A stretch of DNA of 64,000 nucleotides. Origin: Heterostelium album PN500 (taxonomy: Eukaryota; Evosea; Eumycetozoa; Acytosteliales; Acytosteliaceae). Numbering within the stretch: the first letter of the stretch is position 1; each line of letters begins with the position of its first letter. Below, in pieces: positions 35,064 through 46,643 of the stretch. The notes below the pieces were generated by a model. The model saw only the letters and a program-made list of their open reading frames with translations, made no database searches and was not told the origin of the DNA. Location of the stretch: contig NW_008805070.1 of assembly GCF_000004825.1 (NCBI RefSeq), positions 1,178,001 to 1,242,000 of the forward strand, in the 5' to 3' direction. Made by a program: the position numbers and the translations under genes.

Positions 35064-36808
35064 TTATTCAGTCTTTTCGATTGATTTGTTTGTTGCTGAA
35101 GAAGACGACTGCTTTTTTGATTTCTTGTAGAAACCGAAATAGAATACCGAACCAACAGTAAAGATGGTGAGACCTATAATCCATGGGTATTTAACTTGGG
35201 GTGGCATTGGAATGGCCCAGAACATTGCACCTCCGTACTTGACACAGATAAGTACTTCAACACTGATAATAGCAATACAGATCCATGCCATGGTACCGAG
35301 TTTCTTGGTTTGCTTATCGGTAATGTATTGATAGTACTCACGAAGACCCGGTGTACCAATCAAACACAACAATAACAATCTGTAGATATTGATTGGATTG
35401 GGTGGTGGAATCCACAATAATGTCTTTAAGAAGAATGCATTCAATTCAATAACAGAGATCTATAGATAATAATATTATTAGTTAGGATTTCACTTATTTT
35501 ACTAAAATGAATCATCATCATCATCATTAATTAGTTACATACCAAAACAATAACGAAAAGAATAGAAACGAATCTCTTCCACTCGGAGAAGATCTCCCAA
35601 TTGTAATCGTCGTATTGCAGTGGTGTGAATTGCTTCAATGCTTTGATAAAGAGAGATCTCTTCTTCTTTGTCTTGTCATTGGCACCAGTCCAATTGTATT
35701 CCTTCATCTTCATATAACGAATCGTCAAAACACCCAAAACAATACCGAGTGCATTACAAACAAAGATATCTAAAATGATCTATTGATTATGATTATCAAT
35801 AAATAGAATAAATTTAAAGTTAGTTTTAACAAATAAATAAATAAATTATTATATGTATGATGATAATTTACATGATCCCACCAACATTCATGGAAATTTG
35901 GTAACCAATGTGCAAATGTCAATTCTAAAATTTCAAAGGTTATACTGAGAGTCCAGCACAAGATTGGATCACGAAGAAGCAAGGTCTTTCCCCACCAACC
36001 AAATAGATGAGCCCAAATGAATTCATCGTTGACAGTGTCCTTGAGATTCTTAAAGTTTGACTCTGGGTGGTCTGGTGTGTAGAGATCGCAATTCTCTGCA
36101 TACGATCTCTCTGGTAGTTTCACTCCAAGTTTTGGATCGATATGTTTCATAATCAAACGTGCGTCATCTGCGGTCTAAAGTAATAATAACAACAAAAAAT
36201 AAATTGGTTAATGATGAGAATTCTCCTTCCAATGTCAATGTTGTTGTTGTTGTTATTGTGTTGCAAAGAATATATTAAACACTTTTACACTTACTTGGAA
36301 TAACAAGAAAACTAATCCGCATAAATAAATAACACCCATACCCATGACGACACGCCAGAATGCTGGATGTGGACGAACAAAGAGTCCATCTCTCATCTGT
36401 AACATTGAAAACAAAAGGAAAGCTGCACATACTCCAAGTAATCCACTGATTTAGAATCAAAAATTAAAATAGAGAGAGTTTTGTTTAATATTACTTGCAA
36501 GTGTCAAAGAATTAACTAAAGATTGATGATAGTTACGTTTTAACATTTCCTTCTGATGATTGCTCGTTGTTGAATGCAAAGTATATCGTTACGATACCTG
36601 CTACCGCTAGACAGAGTAAAGTATGTGGTTTATAAAAGAAATTCAATGTATCGTATTCCTGTGGAGACAATGTTGTTTTACCATCGCTCAAACGATGTTT
36701 TGGTGTTTTCAATTGTTTTTTCTTTGGTGTACTACTATTATTATTTGTCGATGATGCTGATTCATCAACATCATAATGTATTTGTTGTTGTTGTTGTTTT
36801 GATTTCAT
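35064..36808 (-). CDS. ptdss1: Phosphatidylserine synthase (base-exchange, PTDSS)
   Basis: Five exons (36808-36537, 36445-36295, 36174-35872, 35779-35543, 35459-35064) give 452 residues. The ER-membrane enzyme exchanges the head group of phosphatidylcholine or phosphatidylethanolamine for serine. Seen: a Gln/Ser/Asn cytosolic N-terminus, TLNFFYKPHTLL before the first membrane helix, MRDGLFVRPHPAFWRVVMG, and TADDARLIMKHIDPKLG. YAENCDLYTP and the family core HLFGWWGKTLLLRDPILCW with ELTFAHWLPNFHECWWDH follow, then further helices and a Lys/Ser-rich tail. Every junction is phase-consistent. The gene is convergent with pot1, with only 64 bases between the stop codons. Assignment to subtype 1 or 2 is not possible by eye. 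Confidence 0.92.
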
Positions 36809-37415
36809 TATTATTTTTATAATAATATTGTTGAATATTATAAATATAAATAATGAAATAAATAAATATCTTTCTTGAATATTATATAAATAATGAAATG
36901 TGAATTACGGACTAACTTAACTTCTTTAATTAAAAATAGTTTTTTTATTTTATTTTTTTAAAAAAAATCATTTTTTTTTTTTCAATTATGTGTTTGCATC
37001 GTTAATGAATCGTCGACTTTTGTTGTAGGGATTGGAGTTTGTACCACTTGATTAAAAAAAAACGACAAAACAAAACCACACAACACCACATAATTACCTA
37101 AATTATTTGATTTTTTTTTTTTTTCCAAAAAAAAAAAGTAAGTAGCTTTTGCATTATAGTTAAAAAAAAAACTATTAATTAGATAGTCATAAATCAAAGT
37201 TATAGATTATAATATATGTTAACAAATATTGTTTTTTTTTAGATTTAATTTTTATAATTTTTAATCAAAAAATCTAAAATGATTATATTTCTTAAAAAAA
37301 AAGTGGGGTGATCTGTCATCACTTAAATTAAACAATGAAAAAAATGATTTGAAAATTTAAAATCAATGTTTTATATTATTAGATAAGATAAAGATATACT
37401 TTAATTACAAAAAAT
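36809..37415. promoter_or_regulatory. Divergent promoter region, PTDSS / polyprenyl synthase
   Basis: A+T-rich sequence with long A and T runs between two divergently transcribed genes. One short minus-strand frame (36982-37197) is low-complexity and not supported. No defined regulatory motif is recognisable. Confidence 0.4.
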
Positions 37416-38639
37416 ATGGAACCATTTATAAATAAATTTATTGAAAAAATGACAAGCAAATCATTTTATGTAGGTGAACAAAGCAGTTATGATGCTGAGA
37501 GATATAGTAATAGACAAGAGACTGGCAGTGTCCAGATGTTAGATCCACTCAATAGATTGAATGGACAGGCAGCCAGTCACAGTGACTACTCACTGATTGA
37601 GCAGGATCTTAATAGAATGTCTCTTAATATCATTGATTCCATAACCAATGGCATTCAAGGAAGCGGCGAGTATGCAGGTGGTCCAACTCAGCTAACGCAT
37701 CCACTACTGAAAAGCATCGGAACCTACTACTTTGAGATGAAGGGTAAACGTATACGACCGACTGTTCTACTGCTACTGGCGCGTGCAATCACCAGTAACG
37801 ATTGTCCGAGCGAACCTATTTCAGAATCACAGTTGAAGTTGGCTCAGGTTGTGGAGATGCTGCACACGGCAAGTCTGGTTCACGACGATGTAATCGATGG
37901 TGCCGATACAAGACGTGAGATGGCATCCGTAAATTGTGCCTATTCCAACAAACTCGCGATTCTCTGTGGTAATTTCCTCACCGCCAGAACCATTGTTTTG
38001 CTTTCCACACTGAGAAATCATCATGTCACAGAGCTTGTCTCCAATATCATATCGGATCTAGTCGATGGTGAGTTGATGCAGATCAAGTCGAATTCCACCT
38101 CATTCGAAAGCTACATTAGAAAGACCTATCTCAAAACGGCGTCGCTCTTTGCAAACGGCTGTAGATCAATAGCAGTTCTCTCTGGTGCAGACGCAAACAT
38201 GACAAATATGGCAACTGAATTTGGAAAGAATTTAGGTTTGGCTTTTCAAGTAAGTAACTTGATTAATATAAATATTTGCAAAGCTTACTTACCAAATCAA
38301 TAGATTATTGATGATTTGCTGGATGTAACAGGATCTTCTGAATCTTTAGGTAAACCGGCATCGGTTGATATGTCACTTGGATTGGCAACAGCACCTGTAC
38401 TCTTCGCACTCGAAGAATATCCCGATTTGGAAGTACTGATCAATAGAAAGTTTTCTGAAAGTGGTGATGTTGATATAGCTAATCAATTGGTTTTAAAGAG
38501 TAATGCCATTGAGAAAACGAAATCACTTGCAATTGAGTATTGCAATAAATCTATTGAATTTTTGATGAAACTACCACAATCACAATCAAGAGATTTACTC
38601 ATCACTTTAACACAATCTGTAATAACAAGAAATAAATAG
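37416..38639 (+). CDS. coq1: trans-Polyprenyl diphosphate synthase (ubiquinone side chain)
   Basis: Two exons (37416-38249, 38304-38639) give 389 residues. The enzyme condenses isopentenyl diphosphate into the long isoprenoid tail of ubiquinone. Seen: GKRIRPTVLLLLARA, the first Asp-rich motif LVHDDVIDGADTRRE (DDxxD), the GNFL segment, KTASLFANGCRS, and the second Asp-rich motif IIDDLLDVTGSSESLGKPA, whose first residues start exon 2 directly after the splice. These are hallmarks of the E-type prenyltransferase family. The N-terminal 60 residues are poorly conserved and not a textbook mitochondrial leader. The last residues (ITRNK) are close to the family's usual end. Confidence 0.92.
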
Positions 38640-38666
38640 TTAATTTTGTAATATAATATTTATTAT

Positions 38667-41600
38667 TTATCTGTAGAAAGTCATTAGATTCGATTTAATT
38701 GGTTTAAAATCTACTATATCAATGAGTTTGTTTGTCAAGTGCTCGGTATTGATAATTGGTAAGTGGACTTTCGTTCCATTTTCGTAGAGACGGTATTGGA
38801 TGTAGAATTTAAGATGTGTTATTTGATGAAGCTCGGGACTCTCTAATAACAAAAATATATTGTTTAGTTCTCCGATAACTGAATTTGGCAGAGAAATAGA
38901 CTCTTTAATCTTGTATTTGAAAACCAATCGTGAAATATTTCTGTTGACCTGGACGAACGACAGCAAAAACTTTGTATCGAGGTTGTTGGTGAATGTGATC
39001 GATCTTAACTTTGGTGATGTTTCTATGATATATAAAGTATGATTTAGATCATTGCCTCTCTCATTGAAATTCATTGGCATGACAAGCTTTCTGAGATTAG
39101 GGAATGTATTCTCTTTGGGATATTGGTAGCCAGCAAAATACATATTTGATCCTTTCTGCAACTTGGTGACCAACGAAAGGTTATTTATAGTGGATGATAA
39201 AATGTTTTGTTTGATATATGCATCGATCGCCAGTTTGGGATGTGATTTCTGTATGGCTGCAAGTGATTGAAGTGTTGTTTTGACAACATGATCAGCTAGA
39301 TTATTGCAGTATAGCTTAATTGATTGCAGACGACTGTTTTTGTTGGTTGGCAAAAGCGGTTGAAGTTCCACCGGTGTATTTGCTGCTCTGGGAATGACAA
39401 ACTTTATAAATTTCAAGTTCTTTGGCAGAGCATTTCTCCGTCCATCATAGATGAAAGTGAAAGATTCGAGATGGTCGAGACAAGCTGATTTACAATCATC
39501 TTTAATATACTTGAGTTCAGACTCTACCAAATGGAGAGGTTGTGTCTTAAATAAGCAAAACTCTGAACCAACATGATCGATTCTCCTTGATATTCTTATG
39601 GTTTCATTTGGATTGTTGGTGATAACATTTGAACAACATTTGTGGAATTCTTTTGAAACTGTCGAAAGCTCCACTTTCCATTTTGTATCCAAATATTTAT
39701 CAAACAATAGCTGTGTGATGATATGTTTACAAACCAAGAAGCTTAGTTTTGGTATTGGCTTGGTGCTTACTACTATCTGATTCTCGGGTAAGAATCTATT
39801 GATATACGAAAAAGCTGGTAGGTTCCTGATAAAGCTCGAATAAAATGAAAGATTGGCAACTACCAATATGTTGGTGATACAGCTTGGATTGTGTTTGTAA
39901 ATCTTGTCAAACAATTGATAACCGATTGTGTGGAATAGTTTGAGTCTCACCACAGATGCCAAGTGGTTGGTGAAAATGTACTCCATGAATATAGCGACAT
40001 TATTAATCTCGAAATCCAATAGATAGTTCATTGGCTTGTTGAATAGATCGAGCATGTATGGATCCAAGTGTGTTAGAGTACCTAACAATGACTCTTTTGA
40101 AGAGGGCAGACAGAGTGTAAGTTCGATCATTTTGAAATTCCAAGATTCACGTTGCTTAATCATTTCCAAAACGATATCGATTTGATCGTGACCGCCTATC
40201 AGATCTGAAACGATAATGAGGAATGCTGTTCGACTATCGAGAAGTTGCGAAACCATTCTACGGTTGGATAGAATCATCTGTTGAAACTCTTGTTTGTACG
40301 GTGAGAGAACAGAGTGTATAAAGCTGGAATCTAGCGACTCTAACAGACAGAGCGACTTGAACAATGTCCTCAAAATCATTGGTTTCTCTTCACGCTGATA
40401 GATATAAACCAGAGATTGGATGAATCGTTGCTGATTGTATTGTTTAATGGTTAGCTTGTCATCCAAATCAAAGTTATTGATCTGAAGGAACTCTAGTAGA
40501 TGGCTGTAGAGATTCAAAGGCAATGGAACAGACTTTTGTCGGTAGATATCTATCAAGACCAATGACTCTAGTGCCTTTATTCCACCGCCACTACCACTGA
40601 TAGAGAATGCACCGATCATCAACTCTCCAAACTCTAGAGTTTGTAATTCTGCTTCATTGGTTTCGTCTACCAAACGAAACTTTGAATCTACACTAATCAC
40701 AGAGAGTATGATAGATTTCAAATCTAAACCACTTAGGAACCTGTGAAATACCGAGTGAACTACCGACACACTTGGTTTAGAATCGTTATTTAACAATCGA
40801 TTCTTAACAAGTAACTTGTTTTTCGCATTCACTTCAAAGTGTTCTGCCAACAACCTAAAGAATCGCAAATAATCATTGAAATGTAGATATTCATCTATAT
40901 ACCTATTATAATATTTATTTATATATTAGTAACAACAAATTAATTCTTTGTCTTTGATATATAGTATTCTACTTACAAGAATATATCTTGATAATAATCT
41001 GATAGTTGATTAATTAATGATGGATTATCATTGATAATATACAAAAGTAATAATATCTTTGTTTGTTTTGTTGGTGATCGTTGGTTTTGTTGTTGATTGC
41101 CGCTAATTAAATTTAAACAATACGACTCTATAGATAAAGATTGGTTTAATTTAGAGTAACGTTGACTATCATCAACAGAGAATTGTGTTGTATGCTTGAT
41201 GCTAACAAAGAAGATGTGTAACAATGCATCTCTAACATCGGTGTAACTACAAAATGTTAGCAAGTATTTAGTGACCCCGATATCATTGAACAATGAAGTA
41301 TTCAATGCAATCGAGATAAACAATTCATTCAACTCTGAATTGAGAGAGTATTTTAAAAAGCATTTAAAATAAGATGAAATGCATTGTTTAATCTCATTAT
41401 ATTGCTTGGTATCTCTATCTATTATCCACTGTTGTAATAATAACAATTGATTAGTAAAAAGTAATAAAATCAAATCAAATAAAATAAACTATTATTAAAA
41501 TAGACTAACTACACATACATTTAATACAACAGCGATTAAATAAATATCGTTGTATTTACTAAAATTTTTGTGGTCAAGAGATCCGAATGTCTTTAAAATC

Positions 41601-41704
41601 AAACTCTTTAGTGTTGAGATGCAAGTTTGAAGATCATCTCTATCTTCAATAATAGTTGAATTACTTTTAATATCATAGTACTCTATTTCTTGAAGTCCAT
41701 CCAT
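38667..41704 (-). CDS. Large dictyostelid family protein, copy D
   Basis: Three exons (41704-41519, 41428-40977, 40902-38667) give 957 residues, with the same phase 0 and phase 2 introns as the tandem copies at 5964-16112. The reading frame extends open upstream of exon 2, but the AG at 41429-41430 gives WIIDRDTKQYNEIKQCISSYF, matching the start of copy C exon 2. Landmarks: RLLAEHFEVN, FLPENQI, DKYLDTKWKVELSTVSKEFH, FCLFKTQPLHLV and the ending LTNKLIDIVDFKP...TFYR. It is closest to copy C. The gene lies tail to tail with coq1, 27 bases apart. Function unknown. Confidence 0.75.
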
Positions 41705-42108
41705 ATTTAACTGTAATATTGAATTGCAATTATCAAAAAATAATAAATTAACTTGGAACTTTTTAATGATGAGTCCAGAACCTGCTTTATAAATTTGGAG
41801 TTTTCAAAAACAAAATCAAGTAAACAAGTTTTAGAATTCAAAGTTTTTATCTTAACATAAAATCAATATCAAAATTGTTAAACAATTTAAGTGATTCGTA
41901 AGAGTATTCATAAGACTTTGATAAAAATAACATAAATTTGTAAAAAAAATCATGCAGGCAATCTGATTGAATTCACTAGGAAATAAAATGTTCTGGAATC
42001 ACCTAGGTGATCAACTGCTTTCACCCCATCCTGACTTTTGTACAAATTTTAAATTTTTTGAAATAATTTACAAATAAAACGTGAAAATGAACTACCATTT
42101 CATCAAAA
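41705..42108. other. A+T-rich region upstream of tRNA-Val
   Basis: Contains a 12-base palindrome TCACCTAGGTGA (41999-42010) and CCATCCTGACTTTTG (42026-42040), which is the exact inverse of the tRNA start plus its 5' flank (42104-42118). No coding sequence was found. Confidence 0.5.
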
Positions 42109-42182
42109 GTCAGGATGGTGTAGTTGGTTATCACAAAACCTTAACACGGTTTGGGTCATGGGTTCGATTCCCATTCTTGATA
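42109..42182 (+). tRNA. tRNA-Val (anticodon AAC)
   Basis: A cloverleaf can be drawn. The acceptor GTCAGGA pairs with TCTTGAT (two G-T pairs). The D arm GTG/CAC carries the A box TGGTGTAGTTGG. The anticodon stem AAACC/GGTTT has loop TTAACAC, giving anticodon AAC. The T arm ATGGG/CCCAT has loop TTCGATT (B box), and A is the discriminator. No intron. It should decode GTT valine codons. No obvious strong T-run terminator follows directly. Confidence 0.9.
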
Positions 42183-43097
42183 TAAAATATTAACAAAATA
42201 ATCCCTTAATGCGCGCATTTTACACAGTTGATCAATATCCTATACATTTTGTTTTTATAGATATAAATTTATTTACTTAAAAATCAATTAATAGGATTAA
42301 GATATACTTAGATTTTGATATTTGATTCAAAATTTTTTATAAAGATTCATCGGGTTTTTGGCAGTAAAAAGGTGTCATTTCATATCACCATTTTTAACAG
42401 TATTTAAGAGTTTAGAATGAATGGCTAGTATATATATTTATCGATGAATATCCAAGAAATTAAAAAACATTCAGGTCCTGACCGGTTGTTTGTATATCAA
42501 ATTTAGTTAAGTATTAATTTTAAGTAAAAAATATAATTTGTATTTTCGAATATTGATGACAAGTGAGATGTCTTATACAGTTGTCGAATATACTAATTAG
42601 TTAATCAAATTATTTATTAGTAGATCTATATCATACTCTAAAATTTCCAAAAAATCTGGGAATCTAGAGCTTAAGATTGTTTGTCTAAGTATCTGGTTCC
42701 ATTTAAATTAAATGGAGATTGAATTTGAATCTACCACTTTCAACTTAATGATAGAATATTAATTGTTATATAATCGGGAACTCCTTTAAAGAATAACCTT
42801 TCTTTATACTATACTCTCCTTGTTTTATCTTCGTTTCATCTGTTAAATTACTTTTCTAAAAAAACAATATCTTTGTTTATGTAAATCAGTTAAAAACCTT
42901 TACATTTTGAATATGAAGAAGAGTGTAAAAAGTTTTTTTTGTATTATTTCTGAAAGTAATTCCTTAATCCTTTATTATTCTTCTAATAATGTTATTGATT
43001 TTTAATTTTAAAAATGTATTGATATCCTTTTTTTTTTCAATGATTTAATTGTTTTTTAAAAAAATTGTAAAATTTTATTTTAAAAATAATTGTCATC
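42183..43097. other. A+T-rich intergenic region
   Basis: About 0.9 kb between the tRNA and the EF-2-like gene. No coding frame or RNA fold is convincing. It may include the 3' flank of the minus-strand EF-2-like gene. Confidence 0.5.
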
Positions 43098-45611
43098 TTA
43101 GAGACGATCTAAAAATTCGTTTAGTGGTGGAATCTCTTGTCTTAAACCTTTTCTTACACGAATGTCTTGGACAATCTTGTTGGTGACTGAATTTGGTTCG
43201 AGTGGATCTTGAGACATCATCGACCAGTGATCGAATGACATTTGTAGGAAAGCTAAGCCACTGGTTTCAGATTGGAGATAGGCACTGAATCCAAACGATT
43301 CCGAGACTGGTAGATGTGCACGGATTGAGAACACTCCATTCATACCGAGCTTCTCTTCTTCAGAGATGGTGACACCACGACGACGATTCAGACACTTGTG
43401 AACACCTTTGAGCACTCTCGATGGTGCTTGGATATCGACAAGATACATCGGTTCCAACAGACGTGGCTGAGCGGAAAGTTCGGCGGCATAGAGAACCTTA
43501 CGCGATGCCGGCATGATTTGGGCAACACGACGATGTGCACCGTCGGCAATCAGAGTGATATCAGACATATCGAAACGAACACCGTACATTTCTTCGGAAC
43601 ATAGAACACCTTCTTTCGATGCCCACTGGAATCCCTGGACAATCGAGTCACGCACTTCATTGAGGTACTGCGTTCCGACAGTTCGGTCGAAGAACATGTT
43701 TGGTCCATTCAAATCGGACCGAACGACCAGATTTGCTTGGCTTCATTCGCTTCCCAGCTGTGGTTTCTAACGAAGAATTGTGTTCTTCCGGCAATGTCAT
43801 TGCTGTTTGGATCGAGTTCTTTCGATTCGATCTGATTGGCAGACTCGGCACCGAGTGGCGAGGCACTGACATAGATACGATTGTGCTTGTTGGCCGAATT
43901 GGCCATGCAGACGGGCGATGTTCCTTGGACAGTCTCACGATAGCTTACCACTGGATTGGATGCCTTCGATTTCACAGTTGGAATACTCTTGTAGATCCTT
44001 GAGACAAATTTCGAGTTGGAGTTCACCAACTGTCGCCAGGAACTTGCTCACCAGTGCTGGCGGTGTAGTGTTGAATGGCTGGATCGGTTTTGATTACCTT
44101 ACGGATACCTTCTACCAGCTTTGGAAGATGAGTTGGATCCTTTGGTTTGACTGCCACCTTGACCACTGGAGACACAGAGAATTTCATGGAGACAATACCT
44201 CTTGCTTCTGGTGCAGAAGTGATCGTTCCCGATTTAATGAGATATTGATCGATTCCCATTCAAACCAATGATATTACCACATGGACAGCTTTCGATGGTT
44301 TCACTCTTACGGCCCATCATCAAAACGATACTGGTGATCTTCTTGGTGTTGAAGTCGTTTGGACTGGTCTCGGGATCGTACGAAGGCTGGAGAATTCGAA
44401 CGGTTTGACCACTGGTGATGGTTCCAGAGAAGACACGACCGAACGCAACGAAACGTTCGCCGAATGGAATCATCTTGCTTACGAACATCATTACTGGACC
44501 GTTTGGATCGCAAGCCTTCATTGCTTTAGCACACTCGTCGTCCATTGGACCGGTGTAGAGTGACTCTGTACGGTACCGCTGCGCCACTATCGGTGAAGGC
44601 AGATGATGCACCACCATCGAGAGAATACATTCATCTGCAGGCAAGAACTTCTTCATAACAGTTCTCAGAAGATCCTTACCACGTAACTCCAGCTCAGCTT
44701 TGGACAGCTTGATGTCCAAGTTGTCCAACTTTCCGATGAGACTATCGATGTTGGATTCATCCTTGGCGGCGAGGATGAGAGCACGCAGTGGTTCGTAGAT
44801 GAGACGACAGAATCCACGTTCCGAGAGTACGTCCATCTTCAGAAGTTTGATTTGGTCCCCATTTCTTGGTGACGCTATCGTAGAAGTTGTCACCCCAGAG
44901 ACGATTGAGAAGCTTCTCCTTGGAGAGTCCAAGCTTGGCTTCGTAGAGTTTTACCCAGTTTTCAAGAGTAAATCCCCATCCTTGATATCCACTACCAAAA
45001 CCAACGTTTCCAACCTTTGGGTCGAGCATCTTTTGATTCTCACCCATTTGGACGACGGCATTGGTAGCTTCAATGGCGTTACGCAGAGCAAGATAGGCAT
45101 CCTCAGGTGCGACCTGGAGTTCCAGGAACAATCTATCCATTTTGTTAACAAAGAGAACTGGTACAATACGCTCGGACAATGCTTGACGCAAGACTGTCTC
45201 GGTTTGGACACAAACACCCTCGATGGCGTCGACAACGACAAGAGCACCATCAGTGACACGCAAGGCGGCAGTAACTTCAGAAGAGAAGTCAACGTGACCC
45301 GGAGAATCAATGAGATTGAGGAGGAATTGACGGTCAGTTGAACCAGCTGGCAATGGGGCAGACTCTGGCAACTCAAAGTGCAAAGAGACACTGGACGACT
45401 TGATGGTGATACCACGAGCAATTTCATCACCACGTGCACTCATGTAACGGAGATCACCGGCTTTACCTTCTGGAATGATACCGGCACGTGCAACGAGAGA
45501 ATCAGACAAAGTAGTCTTACCATGATCGACATGAGCAATAACTGAGAAATTACGAATGTTGTTTCTTTCATTCATTGATTGTGAGATCTTATCAACTGTG
45601 AACTTGACCAT
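43098..45611 (-). pseudogene. Elongation factor 2-like gene, frame-broken and diverged
   Basis: The whole length matches translation elongation factor 2, the GTPase that moves the ribosome along mRNA. It starts MVKFTVDKISQSMNERNNIR with AHVDHGKT (26-33), LIDSPGH and VNKMD, and ends in LNEFLDRL. The reading frame shifts about five times (near 44850, 44250, 44045, 43970 and 43700), with fragments abutting so closely that introns cannot explain it. Several near-invariant positions also differ. The diphthamide loop, normally HRGGGQI, reads HRRVAQI (His codon near 43535). GQAFPQC is replaced by GLAFLQM, and the switch I segment reads GDEIARGITIK. So this is probably a decaying paralog, not the working copy. 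Sequencing error could explain some frame changes but not the substitutions. Codon use is still biased as in highly expressed genes. Confidence 0.75.
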
Positions 45612-46643
45612 CTATTTAAAATAAAAATAAAAGTTAAATTAATATTATTTTCAATTTGACAGATATATATTATATTAATATTATATTTACTTTTGATTGT
45701 TTGTTTAGTTCTTTTTAAAAAAAAAAGAGAATGATGGAGGAGTTGGTTATTTGGATTTGGCTTGGGATATGGAAAGGGAATTTAAAATCTTGTTTCTAAT
45801 ACTATCTTACATAATTTACCTTTTTTCAATTGGAACAATTAAAAATAGGGTAAGGTAGAAAGTTTAGAAATAACTTAGTTGCTAATACTTGATATAACTG
45901 TTTAGTTGCTTATCTATGTGACAAAGTTTTTTGATTTGAATGAAATTTCAAGATGACAATGGGATTATTTATAGAGTTGGTCGAGTTGGATGAGGCATTA
46001 TTATAGGGAATTATAATAGAAACTATTAAATAATTATTTAAAGTTGAGAAGTATCATACATATTAAATGACTTCTCAATTTTTATTAAAAAAATTCAACA
46101 AATTTGTTTGAGAAATTAAAGCCATATTAATTTGTTTCTCACTTTTTGGTATCCCCCATCGATTTCAAATTTTTTTCTTTATTTTGTGTCCCCGTACGGT
46201 TTTTGATTTTAAAGATTTTTTTGTTTTTTTTTGACAATCATTCCATTGATTTGAAATGCCTCATTTACCATCTTGAATTTCGAGAAGATTTGATATTTTT
46301 GGCTAAAGATATCAGCAAAAAATTTCAAATCAGCACAGATGCTAATTGATTTACAAAAAAAAACACATTTATAGACTAAATTCAAACTTTATTATAATCT
46401 TTAACTAACTTATCGTATGTTGATGTTTTTTTTTTTTTTGGTATATATGGTTGTTTGGTTGCACACAAAACCATGCACAATCACATCTTGTAATGAACAT
46501 CCGAAGAATGCTTCTCAAGATAGGTCTTATGCCAATCGAAATAGATTTATATGAATAAAAGTTACCTCATGAGCAGACTATTGTATATGTTTATATTATA
46601 AATTTGTACAAGTTTGATTTTAATTTATTTTTTAAACTATTGT
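45612..46643. other. A+T-rich intergenic region
   Basis: Upstream side of the EF-2-like gene and downstream side of the bZIP gene. It includes a 9-base inverted repeat TTGAGAAGT/ACTTCTCAA (46044-46052 and 46070-46078, spacer 17 bases). A short plus-strand frame at 46146-46349 is not supported by composition. Confidence 0.4.

Noticed and set aside
43398-45341. Plus-strand frames opposite the EF-2-like gene
   Set aside because: They reflect the biased codon use of the minus-strand EF-2 sequence, and no known motif appears.
43098-45611. Introns as the explanation for EF-2 frame changes
   Set aside because: Adjacent fragments overlap or abut in the protein alignment, leaving no sequence to remove as an intron at the junctions examined.
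46146-46349. 67-residue plus-strand frame
   Set aside because: Phe/Ile-rich composition typical of A+T-rich intergenic DNA, with no motif and no splice partners.
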